9,172 nucleotides of DNA, from contig DIBR01000034.1 in NCBI GenBank assembly GCA_002415025.1, forward strand, positions 1 through 9,172. The letters are read 5' to 3'. The notes under the pieces were generated by a model, which saw only the letters and a list, made by a program, of their open reading frames with translations, ran no database searches and had not been told where the DNA came from. The stretch comes from Spongiibacteraceae bacterium UBA5047 (GTDB lineage Bacteria > Pseudomonadota > Gammaproteobacteria > Pseudomonadales > Spongiibacteraceae). A program made the translations under genes and the position numbers. Shown here one piece after another: positions 1 through 6,061 of this stretch. How positions within the stretch are numbered: position 1 is the stretch's first letter; each line of letters starts with the position of its first letter.

Positions 1-143
1 TCTTTTTGCAAAATATTTCAAAAGATTTACAAGCGGTTATAAAACAAACAGGAACAATAGCTTCCACAGGATCGTCACTGGCTCCTGAAGCGGAACCAGC
101 ACCCAAAAATCAGCTGCAGGACTTCCAATTCCGTAACACTTAA
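1..143 (+). CDS. Possible 3' end of an upstream gene, unknown function (partial)
   Basis: Reading from base 3, one plus-strand frame is open for 46 codons to the window edge and ends in TAA at 141-143. The other two plus frames hit stops sooner. The predicted tail starts with a stretch that could be amphipathic helix (LQNISKDLQAVIKQTG), goes on to an Ala/Pro/Glu-rich linker (APEAEPAPKNQ) and ends DFQFRNT. That composition looks like a real soluble C-terminus, but 46 codons is little evidence and this stretch is more AT-rich than the genes that follow. I do not recognise a family. It could also be non-coding DNA that happens to be open. Confidence 0.4.
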   Translation, partial: FLQNISKDLQAVIKQTGTIASTGSSLAPEAEPAPKNQLQDFQFRNT

Positions 144-162
144 GTTATATAGGCGTAACCAA

Positions 163-179
163 AAAGACACAGAGTCTTT
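163..179. other. Small hairpin in the 144-232 intergenic region
   Basis: AAAGAC (163-168) and GTCTTT (174-179) form a 6-bp stem with a 5-base loop. It lies just after the putative upstream stop at 143 and before the phosphoesterase gene. Only the three T's that belong to the stem follow, so it would be a weak terminator at best. Nothing else clear is seen in 144-232. TAAAAT at 194-199 resembles a -10 box, but I see no convincing -35 partner. Confidence 0.25.
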
Positions 180-232
180 ATAAACTGCGCAGATAAAATT
201 TAAGGCCCCTCGATTCAGGGAAGGAAACCACA

Positions 233-1702
233 ATGATAAGCAGAAATATTCTCGCCGCAACACTAACAGCGGCGGCAATCACCTTGGCAGGATGCCACAG
301 CAGCTCGTCGAATGACAGCAGCCCGACAGTAAATGCCAACACAGAACCGCAGACCGCGTGCACGCCCACCACCACCTTCAGCGAAGCGGCACCACCCCCC
401 ATAGAACACGTTTTTGTCATTGTGCTGGAGAATAAAAGCTTCGAAGAAGTTTACGGTGCCGCTTCGGTAGCGGAGTACCTGCGTGGCACGGTGGTGCCGA
501 CAGGACAACTGCTCACCCAGTTTTACGGCACTTCCCATGCATCAACCGGTAATTATATCTCCATGCTGGGCGGCCAGGCGCCGAACCCGGCCTCCCACGG
601 GGACTGCGCCATATTTGCACAATGGACGCCTTTTAATCCCGTGCAACCGGTGCTCGATTTCGGTCAGGCAAACGGCGCTGGCTGCCTCTACCCCAATAAT
701 TTTCCGACACTCGTAGACGAAATGGACTTGCACAACCTGATATTCAACACCCAGCTCAGCTGGCGCGGCTGGATGGAGGATATGGAGCTCGAGCTGGAGG
801 GCGAAGCGCGCGCCAATGGGCGCCCCGCCGACAACACCTGCGTGGGCCCGGCACTCAACGAACTTGATGGCACCAACGGTTCGGATACCCGGGAACAGTA
901 CGCCGCACGCCACAATCCGTTTCTGTTCTATCGAAGCATTATCGGTCAGGCGGAAACAGCCGAGGAATTCCAGCGTTGCGACAACAATGTTATCGATTTA
1001 CGCGTCGGCTCTCCGGCACAGCAGCTACCCGGACTAAAGGTGGCCCTGCAAAGTCGGGCCACCACGCCCAACTACAATCTGATTGTGCCGGACAACTGCC
1101 ACAACGCTCATGACAGTGCGACCCAGTGCGAAGGCACCAGCGGTGGCCCTGGAGGCCTTCTGGAAGCCGACCGATTCCTCAATGAGTGGGTTCCGCCAAT
1201 CGTCAACTCCCCCGCCTTCAGGGAAGCGGGCATGCTGGTGATCCTGTTTGACGAGGCCAACTTTGGCCAAGGCGACCCGCAGGAAGATTATGCCGCCTGT
1301 TGCGGGCAGGAACTGCAGGGCGGCCTGAAACACCGCGGTGCCGATCCGGGCCTCAACGGCCTACTCGGAGCAGGCGGTGGCCGCTTCGGCGCAGTCGTGC
1401 TTAGCCCCTTCACACAAGCGGGACAAGAAAACGACACGCCCTACAATCACTACAGCATGCTGCGCACGATCGAAAACCTGTTTGGGTTGAACAAAATCCA
1501 TTTTGACCCAACAGATGGTGTCAGTGTCCAGGAGCGTATGGCGCAGCTTCGCAGCGCCGATGCGGGAACCCGGCAGGCGGCAATTGATGCATTAACACCC
1601 GAGCCTGACACACAACCCTACATAGGCTACGCCGGTTTGCCACCGTCAGAAGGCATGGTCGCATTTGGGGGCGACGTGTATAACTGCCAGCCCGCCCAAT
1701 AA
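233..1702 (+). CDS. Lipid-anchored phosphoesterase, PF04185 family (acid phosphatase / phospholipase C-like)
   Basis: This encodes a 489-aa exported lipoprotein that probably hydrolyses phosphate esters in the periplasm or at the outer membrane; the substrate cannot be told. The signal peptide ends in a lipobox, LAG-C, with lipidated Cys21. Residue +2 is His, not Asp, so there is no inner-membrane retention signal, and a Ser/Asn/Thr-rich linker follows to about residue 55. Family-type blocks are VFVIVLENKSF (60-70, with the E66-N67 pair expected to bind metal), YGTSHASTGNY (98-108, the likely nucleophile region), VPDNCHNAHDS (285-295), LVILFDEA (335-342) and NHYSMLRTIENLFGL (405-419). AAGGA at 221-225, seven bases before the ATG, supports this start. 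Many cysteines in the mature part suggest disulfides. The gene appears monocistronic, with a terminator directly after it. The family is fairly certain; acid phosphatase against phospholipase C is not resolved. Confidence 0.85.
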   Translation: MISRNILAATLTAAAITLAGCHSSSSNDSSPTVNANTEPQTACTPTTTFSEAAPPPIEHVFVIVLENKSFEEVYGAASVAEYLRGTVVPTGQLLTQFYGTSHASTGNYISMLGGQAPNPASHGDCAIFAQWTPFNPVQPVLDFGQANGAGCLYPNNFPTLVDEMDLHNLIFNTQLSWRGWMEDMELELEGEARANGRPADNTCVGPALNELDGTNGSDTREQYAARHNPFLFYRSIIGQAETAEEFQRCDNNVIDLRVGSPAQQLPGLKVALQSRATTPNYNLIVPDNCHNAHDSATQCEGTSGGPGGLLEADRFLNEWVPPIVNSPAFREAGMLVILFDEANFGQGDPQEDYAACCGQELQGGLKHRGADPGLNGLLGAGGGRFGAVVLSPFTQAGQENDTPYNHYSMLRTIENLFGLNKIHFDPTDGVSVQERMAQLRSADAGTRQAAIDALTPEPDTQPYIGYAGLPPSEGMVAFGGDVYNCQPAQ

Positions 1703-1726
1703 GGCTTACTGCTTTTACAACTACCT

Positions 1727-1749
1727 AGGACGCTCCGGCGTCCTTTTTT
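1727..1749 (+). terminator. Intrinsic terminator of the phosphoesterase gene
   Basis: AGGACGC (1727-1733) pairs with GCGTCCT (1738-1744), giving a 7-bp stem around the loop TCCG. Closed by C-G, this is a UNCG-type tetraloop, known to be very stable in RNA. Six T's follow (1744-1749), the first also pairing in the stem. It lies 24 bases after the plus-strand stop and 17 bases from the stop of the convergent di-haem gene. Read on the minus strand, the hairpin lacks a T-tract, so it should work mainly for the plus-strand gene. Confidence 0.9.
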
Positions 1750-1765
1750 GTACCAGGCAGATGCG

Positions 1766-3160
1766 CTACAGCGATTTCAGAAACGAGAGCAGGTCACTCC
1801 GCTGCTGTTCCGGCAAGCTGGCAAAGGCATTGCGTGCCGCCTCAGCCTCGCCGCCGTGCCAGAGAATGGCTTCCTTGAAATCACGCGCTCGCCCGTCATG
1901 CAAAAAACCGATGCCTTGGCCACCAACAACCTTGGCAAGATGTATGCCCCACAAAGGCGATGTACGCCACTCCCGACCCAGAGCTTCTCCCTCGCGAACG
2001 CCATCGGCCAGCCCATCTCCCATATCATGTAGCAGCAAGTCGGTATAGGGCCAGATGGATTGCGACGCCAGCGCCGGAAACTCGTCGCTATGCCCCGTCG
2101 TCCAATGCGGGCGATGACAGCTGGCGCAGCCAATTTCATTAAACAACGCTTTGCCCGTCAACACTTCGGGAGCATTTGCTGCGCGCCTCGCAGATACGGC
2201 AAGATGGCGCACATAAAACAGCACTGCATTTTCGATGACGGTCTCCAACTCCGGGCTGCCGCCCTTCGCCAGCTCGTCACAAGCAGCTTGAGACTGCGTA
2301 CATATTTCGCCGGAAAACAATGCAGAACTAATGCCCATATCATTGGCAAAGGCTGCGAGACTTTGCTGCCGCACGCTAGGCTGCGAGGCCTTCCAGCCAA
2401 AGCGACCTGGCATTTTTTCTTTGGCCCCGGACTCCGAAACCCAATTGACACGACCGGAAATACCATCGCCGTTTTGATCTGACTCGTCGGCCGCTGCAAC
2501 AATCTGCCGCGCCGGAATGAGCTCAAGCAAACCCATGCCGAACACCGGAGGGGCGATGCGCAAACTGTGATGAGCCGCCTGCAGTTTGCCATAGGCCAGA
2601 TGGCTCAGCTGCGGAACAGGCTTTCTCAACTGAACAGTTTCACCCCCGGCAAGCTGGCGCTCGGTGAACTGCCAGCGCACTGAAAGTCGGGCCTCGGGAT
2701 TCACCCCCGGCAATGCGCGATCCTGAATTTGATTACCATAAACCGGGTCAGCACCGCCGTCGTCCATGGCGATACGCAGCAAGGAAGAAACCGCCGAGCC
2801 GTCAGACGGCGGACGACCGCGACCATCTCGTATATGGCAATCCTGACAGGCCGCCGCATTAAACAACGGCCCCAGGCCATCGCGCGCCGCCACCGACGAC
2901 GGCGCCGATACCCACGGAGACGTAAAAAAGGAATTACCCACCACAAACAAGGCGCGCTCTTGTGTGCCGAGATTAGCCGCCGGCTGGGAATAGGCATGCT
3001 GCGCCAGCGACACGGTGGGGTTTAATTTGGTGAAAGTCGTTGCACCGCCAGACAAGGTTTCACTAGGCTGAAGGCTTGCGTAATCTGGCTGCCGGTCACC
3101 TGCCCGCTCTGTGCAGGCACCCAGCAATAACGCGACAAATGCCAGAACAGGAATCCGCAT
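1766..3160 (-). CDS. Di-haem oxidoreductase lipoprotein, DHOR/DUF1111 family (PF06537)
   Basis: This encodes a 464-aa predicted periplasmic c-type cytochrome of the DHOR (formerly DUF1111) family, related to di-haem peroxidases and MauG. The signal peptide ends LLLGA-C with lipidated Cys16; Thr at +2 is compatible with outer-membrane sorting. Two haem c sites are visible: CQDCH (105-109), followed by the typical RDGRGRPP, and CASCH (345-349). Other family blocks are DGLGPLFNAAAC (94-105), APPVFGMGLLELIP (203-216), a calcium-loop-like DQNGDGISGR (228-237), RFGWKA (253-258), LLHDMGDGLADG (376-387) and FLHDGRA (419-425). The length is normal and nothing is broken. The ATG shares one base with the imelysin stop (TAATG) and has no good ribosome site of its own, so translation is probably coupled. 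Electron donor and substrate are unknown. A role in iron handling is inferred only from the imelysin neighbour. Confidence 0.9.
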   Translation of the reverse strand: MRIPVLAFVALLLGACTERAGDRQPDYASLQPSETLSGGATTFTKLNPTVSLAQHAYSQPAANLGTQERALFVVGNSFFTSPWVSAPSSVAARDGLGPLFNAAACQDCHIRDGRGRPPSDGSAVSSLLRIAMDDGGADPVYGNQIQDRALPGVNPEARLSVRWQFTERQLAGGETVQLRKPVPQLSHLAYGKLQAAHHSLRIAPPVFGMGLLELIPARQIVAAADESDQNGDGISGRVNWVSESGAKEKMPGRFGWKASQPSVRQQSLAAFANDMGISSALFSGEICTQSQAACDELAKGGSPELETVIENAVLFYVRHLAVSARRAANAPEVLTGKALFNEIGCASCHRPHWTTGHSDEFPALASQSIWPYTDLLLHDMGDGLADGVREGEALGREWRTSPLWGIHLAKVVGGQGIGFLHDGRARDFKEAILWHGGEAEAARNAFASLPEQQRSDLLSFLKSL

Positions 3161-4479
3161 TATTGTGCCGCTGTACCCAGCGCGGCCGGCGCCATCAATT
3201 CGATACCGAGATTTCTCGCCAAACGATTCAACAGCCGGGCCTGCGCTTGTAGACGATCGATCGCAGATTGCAATAATGCGTTACCCGCTGCGTTGTCCGG
3301 AGCAATCAGTTGATCTACAAATTGCTGATGACTTTCACCTTGTTCACGAATGGCCTGCATCGCCACTCGCGTTTGCGTAAATGCCTGATCCAGCTCTCCG
3401 GCGAGTTCCGGATAATAACGCTTTGCCAAAGCCGACAGACTGCGCTCAGGCGCGTGAAATGACGAATATCCCTCATACCGGGCGTAGTAAAAGTTCTCTA
3501 TTCCTTTCGCGTTATACCAGAGCGAATTGTGGGTATCATCCGAGAAGCAGTCTTGCTCCTCTTCCGGGGCATGGGTCAGCAGGGCAACCTGCATTCTTTC
3601 CCCGGCCAGTTCCTCTGCACTCAGGGCGGACAAACCAAATATCATTCGATTGAGCCCGGTATCAATATCACCACGCACCAGGCGATCACCGGGCGTCCCC
3701 TCGCCAGCCCCCCAGTGTTCACGCATTTCCTGCAAATGGCGCATCAATAGCACAGAAACAGTTTTCAGGAATTCACCCCGTTTGCGACAGGGCTTTTCGG
3801 AAGCGGCAACAAACTTGCCATTAGTGCAGTGTTCAAGTGAGAAATCCGTCCAGGGTCGCTCGCCCGCACCTCGCGCATTGCCGTGAGTGTCTTGCCCCCA
3901 CAACATAAACTCCAGCGCATGAAACCCGGTCACCACCACCGCCTCGATATCGGCCACGGATTCGAACATCTGCAACTGTTTAAAAACGATATAGTTTAGC
4001 GGCACTTCTCGCCCGGCTACCGCGATGCTATCTGAACCAATAATATTGGCGCGCGCCCAGGCATTGGTTTCAGATGCGAGGTAGCTGTCATCGACATAAT
4101 CAATAAAACCTTCATCGATTGGCCAGCTATTGACCCTGGCTTCCCATTCATCCACAAACCAGTGACCAAAGCGCAACGCTTCGGTTTGCGAATAGGGAAC
4201 TCTGGCAGCCCGCCAGCTCTGACGGGCTGCCAGCAAGGTTTCATTCGAGGGATTATTCACCAGCGCATCAACCTGCTCATACAGCAATTGAGCCGATTGA
4301 TAGGCATCATCGTAAACCCGATAGGCCTGCTCGCGGTAAGCGGCTAACACTGCGCGCTTTTCAGATTCCGACGGCTTTGCCGAACAGGCAAACAACAAAG
4401 GGACAACGAATAGCAGAAGCAAAGTGAGACGGTTTCCCGAGTGAGCCTTGCGCTCACGCGGCGAGCGTGCATCCTGCAT
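3160..4479 (-). CDS. Imelysin-family (M75) lipoprotein, putative periplasmic iron-related protein
   Basis: This encodes a 439-aa protein of the imelysin/insulin-cleaving metalloproteinase-like family (IrpA, ICMP, EfeO relatives), an all-helical double bundle tied to iron or metal uptake; peptidase activity is doubtful for most members. The ATG at 4479 is chosen because AGGAGG (4486-4491) lies six bases upstream. Longer forms would extend back into tyrS. The N-terminus has a basic region, a hydrophobic stretch and a lipobox LLFA-C (Cys32, Ser at +2). Family signatures are WRAARVPYSQTEALRFG (89-105), the GxHxxE motif in GFHALEFMLWGQD (185-197, H187 and E190), and the second-half block DCFSDDTH (310-317). 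C218 and C231 could form a disulfide. It follows tyrS by 40 bases and overlaps the di-haem gene by one base. I see no Fur box in that gap, so it is either read from the tyrS promoter or from one inside tyrS. Confidence 0.9.
   Translation of the reverse strand: MQDARSPRERKAHSGNRLTLLLLFVVPLLFACSAKPSESEKRAVLAAYREQAYRVYDDAYQSAQLLYEQVDALVNNPSNETLLAARQSWRAARVPYSQTEALRFGHWFVDEWEARVNSWPIDEGFIDYVDDSYLASETNAWARANIIGSDSIAVAGREVPLNYIVFKQLQMFESVADIEAVVVTGFHALEFMLWGQDTHGNARGAGERPWTDFSLEHCTNGKFVAASEKPCRKRGEFLKTVSVLLMRHLQEMREHWGAGEGTPGDRLVRGDIDTGLNRMIFGLSALSAEELAGERMQVALLTHAPEEEQDCFSDDTHNSLWYNAKGIENFYYARYEGYSSFHAPERSLSALAKRYYPELAGELDQAFTQTRVAMQAIREQGESHQQFVDQLIAPDNAAGNALLQSAIDRLQAQARLLNRLARNLGIELMAPAALGTAAQ
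4202..4233. repeat. Perfect 11-bp inverted repeat inside the imelysin gene
   Basis: CTGGCAGCCCG (4202-4212) and CGGGCTGCCAG (4223-4233) are exact reverse complements separated by 10 bases. On the coding strand the element reads LAARQSWRAAR, which includes part of the conserved imelysin WRAARVPY block. The pairing is partly forced by the AAR...RAAR protein repeat but also needs matched synonymous codons. It is a potential mRNA hairpin about 250 bases into the gene. Confidence 0.75.
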
Positions 4480-4485
4480 TGAGCG

Positions 4486-4491
4486 CCTCCT
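4486..4491 (-). promoter_or_regulatory. Ribosome binding site fixing the imelysin start
   Basis: On the minus strand this reads AGGAGG, a full Shine-Dalgarno match, six bases before the ATG at 4479-4477. It decides the start in favour of 4479 over the upstream in-frame Met codons at 4503 and 4614; the latter lies inside tyrS. Confidence 0.8.
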
Positions 4492-4512
4492 GCAATCGAG
4501 CATTTGCTGCCG

Positions 4513-4531
4513 GCCACCGCTACGCAGTGGC
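4513..4531 (-). other. Hairpin spanning the tyrS stop codon
   Basis: On the minus strand GCCACTGC (4531-4524) pairs with GCGGTGGC (4520-4513) around a 3-base loop. This gives eight pairs, one of them a G-U wobble. The tyrS stop (4522-4520) sits at the loop and the start of the 3' arm. No T-tract follows, so it is not a standard intrinsic terminator. It could stabilise the tyrS mRNA end or modulate read-through into the imelysin gene. Confidence 0.5.
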
Positions 4532-5836
4532 GGCGGGCAACACAAACAGGTGATATTTTTTCTTGCCGAGCTTTGCCAGATAGAACTGTCCGAAGCGGGC
4601 AGCGTCCGGCGCAAACAGCTCCGCCGAATTCATCATGTCCGCAACTCCAGCCGCGCGACCGTTGATAAACACTGCATTGCGGCCCAGAGCATCTTTTACC
4701 TGTTTGCCCGAGGCGGCCATGCCGGCATCCGCGAGCAATTGCGTCAGGGGAGTATCGGCAAAGCTGGCGGGGTTCAACTCACTGGATGGCAAACCGTCCA
4801 GTTGCAGCTGTTTATAGTCAGCCTCGGATAGACCCTCATCATCCCCGCTGAACAGCGCCCCGGTGATACGTTGCGCGGCAACCAACCCTTCCTCACCGTG
4901 GATGAGGCGAGTCACTTCAGTGGCAAGAATGCCCTGCGCTTGCGGGCGACCTTCCGCAGCGTTGTCACCCGCCTCAATATTCTGGATTTCGGCCGGACTG
5001 AGAAAGGTGAAATACCGCAAAAAATTGTATACATCAGCATCGGCGCTATTCAGCCAGAACTGATAGAAGGCATAGGGCGAGGTTTTAGCCGGATCCAGCC
5101 AGATGGTACCGGCCTCGGTTTTACCAAATTTGGTGCCATCCGCCTTGGTTACCAGAGGCAGGGTCAAGCCGAAGACCTGGGTGCGATTCAAACGCCGGCT
5201 CAGGTCTATACCGCCAGTGATATTGCCCCACTGGTCGGAGCCGCCGATTTGCAGGCTACAGCCATAGTCGCGATTAAGCGCGGCAAAGTCGTAGGACTGC
5301 AGAATCATGTAGGTGAATTCGGTGAAGGATATGCCCTCGCCTTCACGGTCAAGTCGTTGTTTTACCGATTCTTTCTGGATCATGCTATTGACGGAGAAGT
5401 GCTTGCCCGCGTCACGCAGGAAGTCCAGCACATTGATTTTGCCAATCCAGTCGAGGTTGTTAACAACTTCAGCGGAATTCTCGCCGCAGTCGAAATCGAT
5501 AAAGCGGCTAACCTGAGCCCGAATTTTATCCACCCAACCGGCAACCACATCCGAGGTATTCAGCTGACGTTCCTGAGCCTTGAAACTGGGGTCGCCGATC
5601 AGGCCAGTGGCTCCGCCAACCAGCGCCAACGGCTTGTGACCGGCAAGCTGAAAACGTTTAAGCGTCAGCAGTGGTACCAGACTGCCGATATGCAGGCTGT
5701 CGGCGGTGGGGTCAAACCCGCAATACAGTGTTCGCGGGGCCTCACCGAGATGCTGAGCCAGCTCCTCTTCGCTGCTCATTTGCGCAATTAGCCCCCTGGC
5801 GCGCAAATCGGAAATCAAGTCTGTATCTACCACCAT
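4520..5836 (-). CDS. tyrS: Tyrosyl-tRNA synthetase
   Basis: This is a 438-aa class I aminoacyl-tRNA synthetase that charges tRNA-Tyr with tyrosine in the cytoplasm. The start is set at 5836 (MVVDTDLISDL) because CCGGAG lies four bases upstream; an in-frame extension back to a TTG at 5908 is leader sequence that happens to be open. The HIGH-type signature is HIGS (49-52), the KMSKS-type signature is KFGKT (236-240), and the tyrosine pocket shows as Y38 and Y176/Q180/D183 plus QIGGSDQWGN (196-205). An S4-like RNA-binding region (about 370-410, with AVFINGRAAG) lies near the C-terminus. The length is close to E. coli TyrS (424 aa). It is divergent from mepM, as I recall for pseudomonads. The imelysin gene starts 40 bases after its stop with no terminator between. 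Confidence 0.97.
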   Translation of the reverse strand: MVVDTDLISDLRARGLIAQMSSEEELAQHLGEAPRTLYCGFDPTADSLHIGSLVPLLTLKRFQLAGHKPLALVGGATGLIGDPSFKAQERQLNTSDVVAGWVDKIRAQVSRFIDFDCGENSAEVVNNLDWIGKINVLDFLRDAGKHFSVNSMIQKESVKQRLDREGEGISFTEFTYMILQSYDFAALNRDYGCSLQIGGSDQWGNITGGIDLSRRLNRTQVFGLTLPLVTKADGTKFGKTEAGTIWLDPAKTSPYAFYQFWLNSADADVYNFLRYFTFLSPAEIQNIEAGDNAAEGRPQAQGILATEVTRLIHGEEGLVAAQRITGALFSGDDEGLSEADYKQLQLDGLPSSELNPASFADTPLTQLLADAGMAASGKQVKDALGRNAVFINGRAAGVADMMNSAELFAPDAARFGQFYLAKLGKKKYHLFVLPAATA

Positions 5837-5955
5837 CACACTCCGGAAAAAAACCCATACCCTTACCCCGCGGAGCTGGCACAATACAACAAAGCCCCCG
5901 AATTGCAAGGCTGGGCCGGTAAGTTAGCGCTTTATTTGCATTACTCTTATGATTT

Positions 5956-5961
5956 ATTATA
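5956..5961 (-). promoter_or_regulatory. Candidate tyrS promoter (-10 box)
   Basis: The minus strand carries a perfect TATAAT in an AT-rich stretch of the divergent region. The hexamer 17 bases upstream (ATGAAT) matches the -35 consensus at only 3 of 6 positions. Transcription from here would give a leader of about 113 bases. The leader has a 7-base T-run just ahead of the tyrS ribosome site, and CTTACC/GGTAAG segments (5924-5919 and 5867-5862) that could pair at long range. Confidence 0.4.
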
Positions 5962-6004
5962 GGTTTGTTACTTAAGTGATTCATACAACTGGATTTAGCC
6001 GTGT

Positions 6005-6033
6005 TTTACGATGTGATTGGCTCAGTGTATGCT
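6005..6033 (+). promoter_or_regulatory. Candidate mepM-anmK promoter
   Basis: TTTACG (6005-6010, 4 of 6 to the -35 consensus) and TATGCT (6028-6033, 4 of 6 to the -10) are separated by exactly 17 bases. Transcription would start near 6040, leaving a leader of about 22 bases before the ATG at 6062. This would exclude the in-frame upstream TTG at 6017 and ATG at 6029. It is a moderate match only; an alternative is TTGCAT with TATAGG near 5936-5963. Confidence 0.35.
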
Positions 6034-6061
6034 GACTAATAATAAAGTGAAGACAAATGCG

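Noticed and set aside
4441..4457. GTGAGC/GCTCAC hairpin in the imelysin signal-peptide region
   Set aside because: A 6-bp stem with a 5-base loop inside coding DNA is expected by chance.
4479..4540. Fur box upstream of the imelysin gene
   Set aside because: I looked for a GATAATGATAATC-like palindrome and found none here.
4480..4614. N-terminal extension of the imelysin protein to the ATG at 4614
   Set aside because: It would overlap the tyrS 3' end, place the signal peptide internally, and ignore the AGGAGG at 4486-4491.
4871..5791. A 306-codon open frame on the plus strand, antisense to tyrS
   Set aside because: It is opposite conserved tyrS codons, has no recognisable domain, and long open antisense frames are common opposite GC-rich genes.
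5837..5908. 24-codon in-frame extension of tyrS to a TTG
   Set aside because: TyrS proteins start near the MVVDTDLISDL position, and a ribosome site lies just before that ATG.
5967..5978. Near-palindrome TTACTTAAGTGA in the tyrS-mepM divergent region
   Set aside because: Only 8 bases are perfectly symmetric, and it matches no operator I can name.
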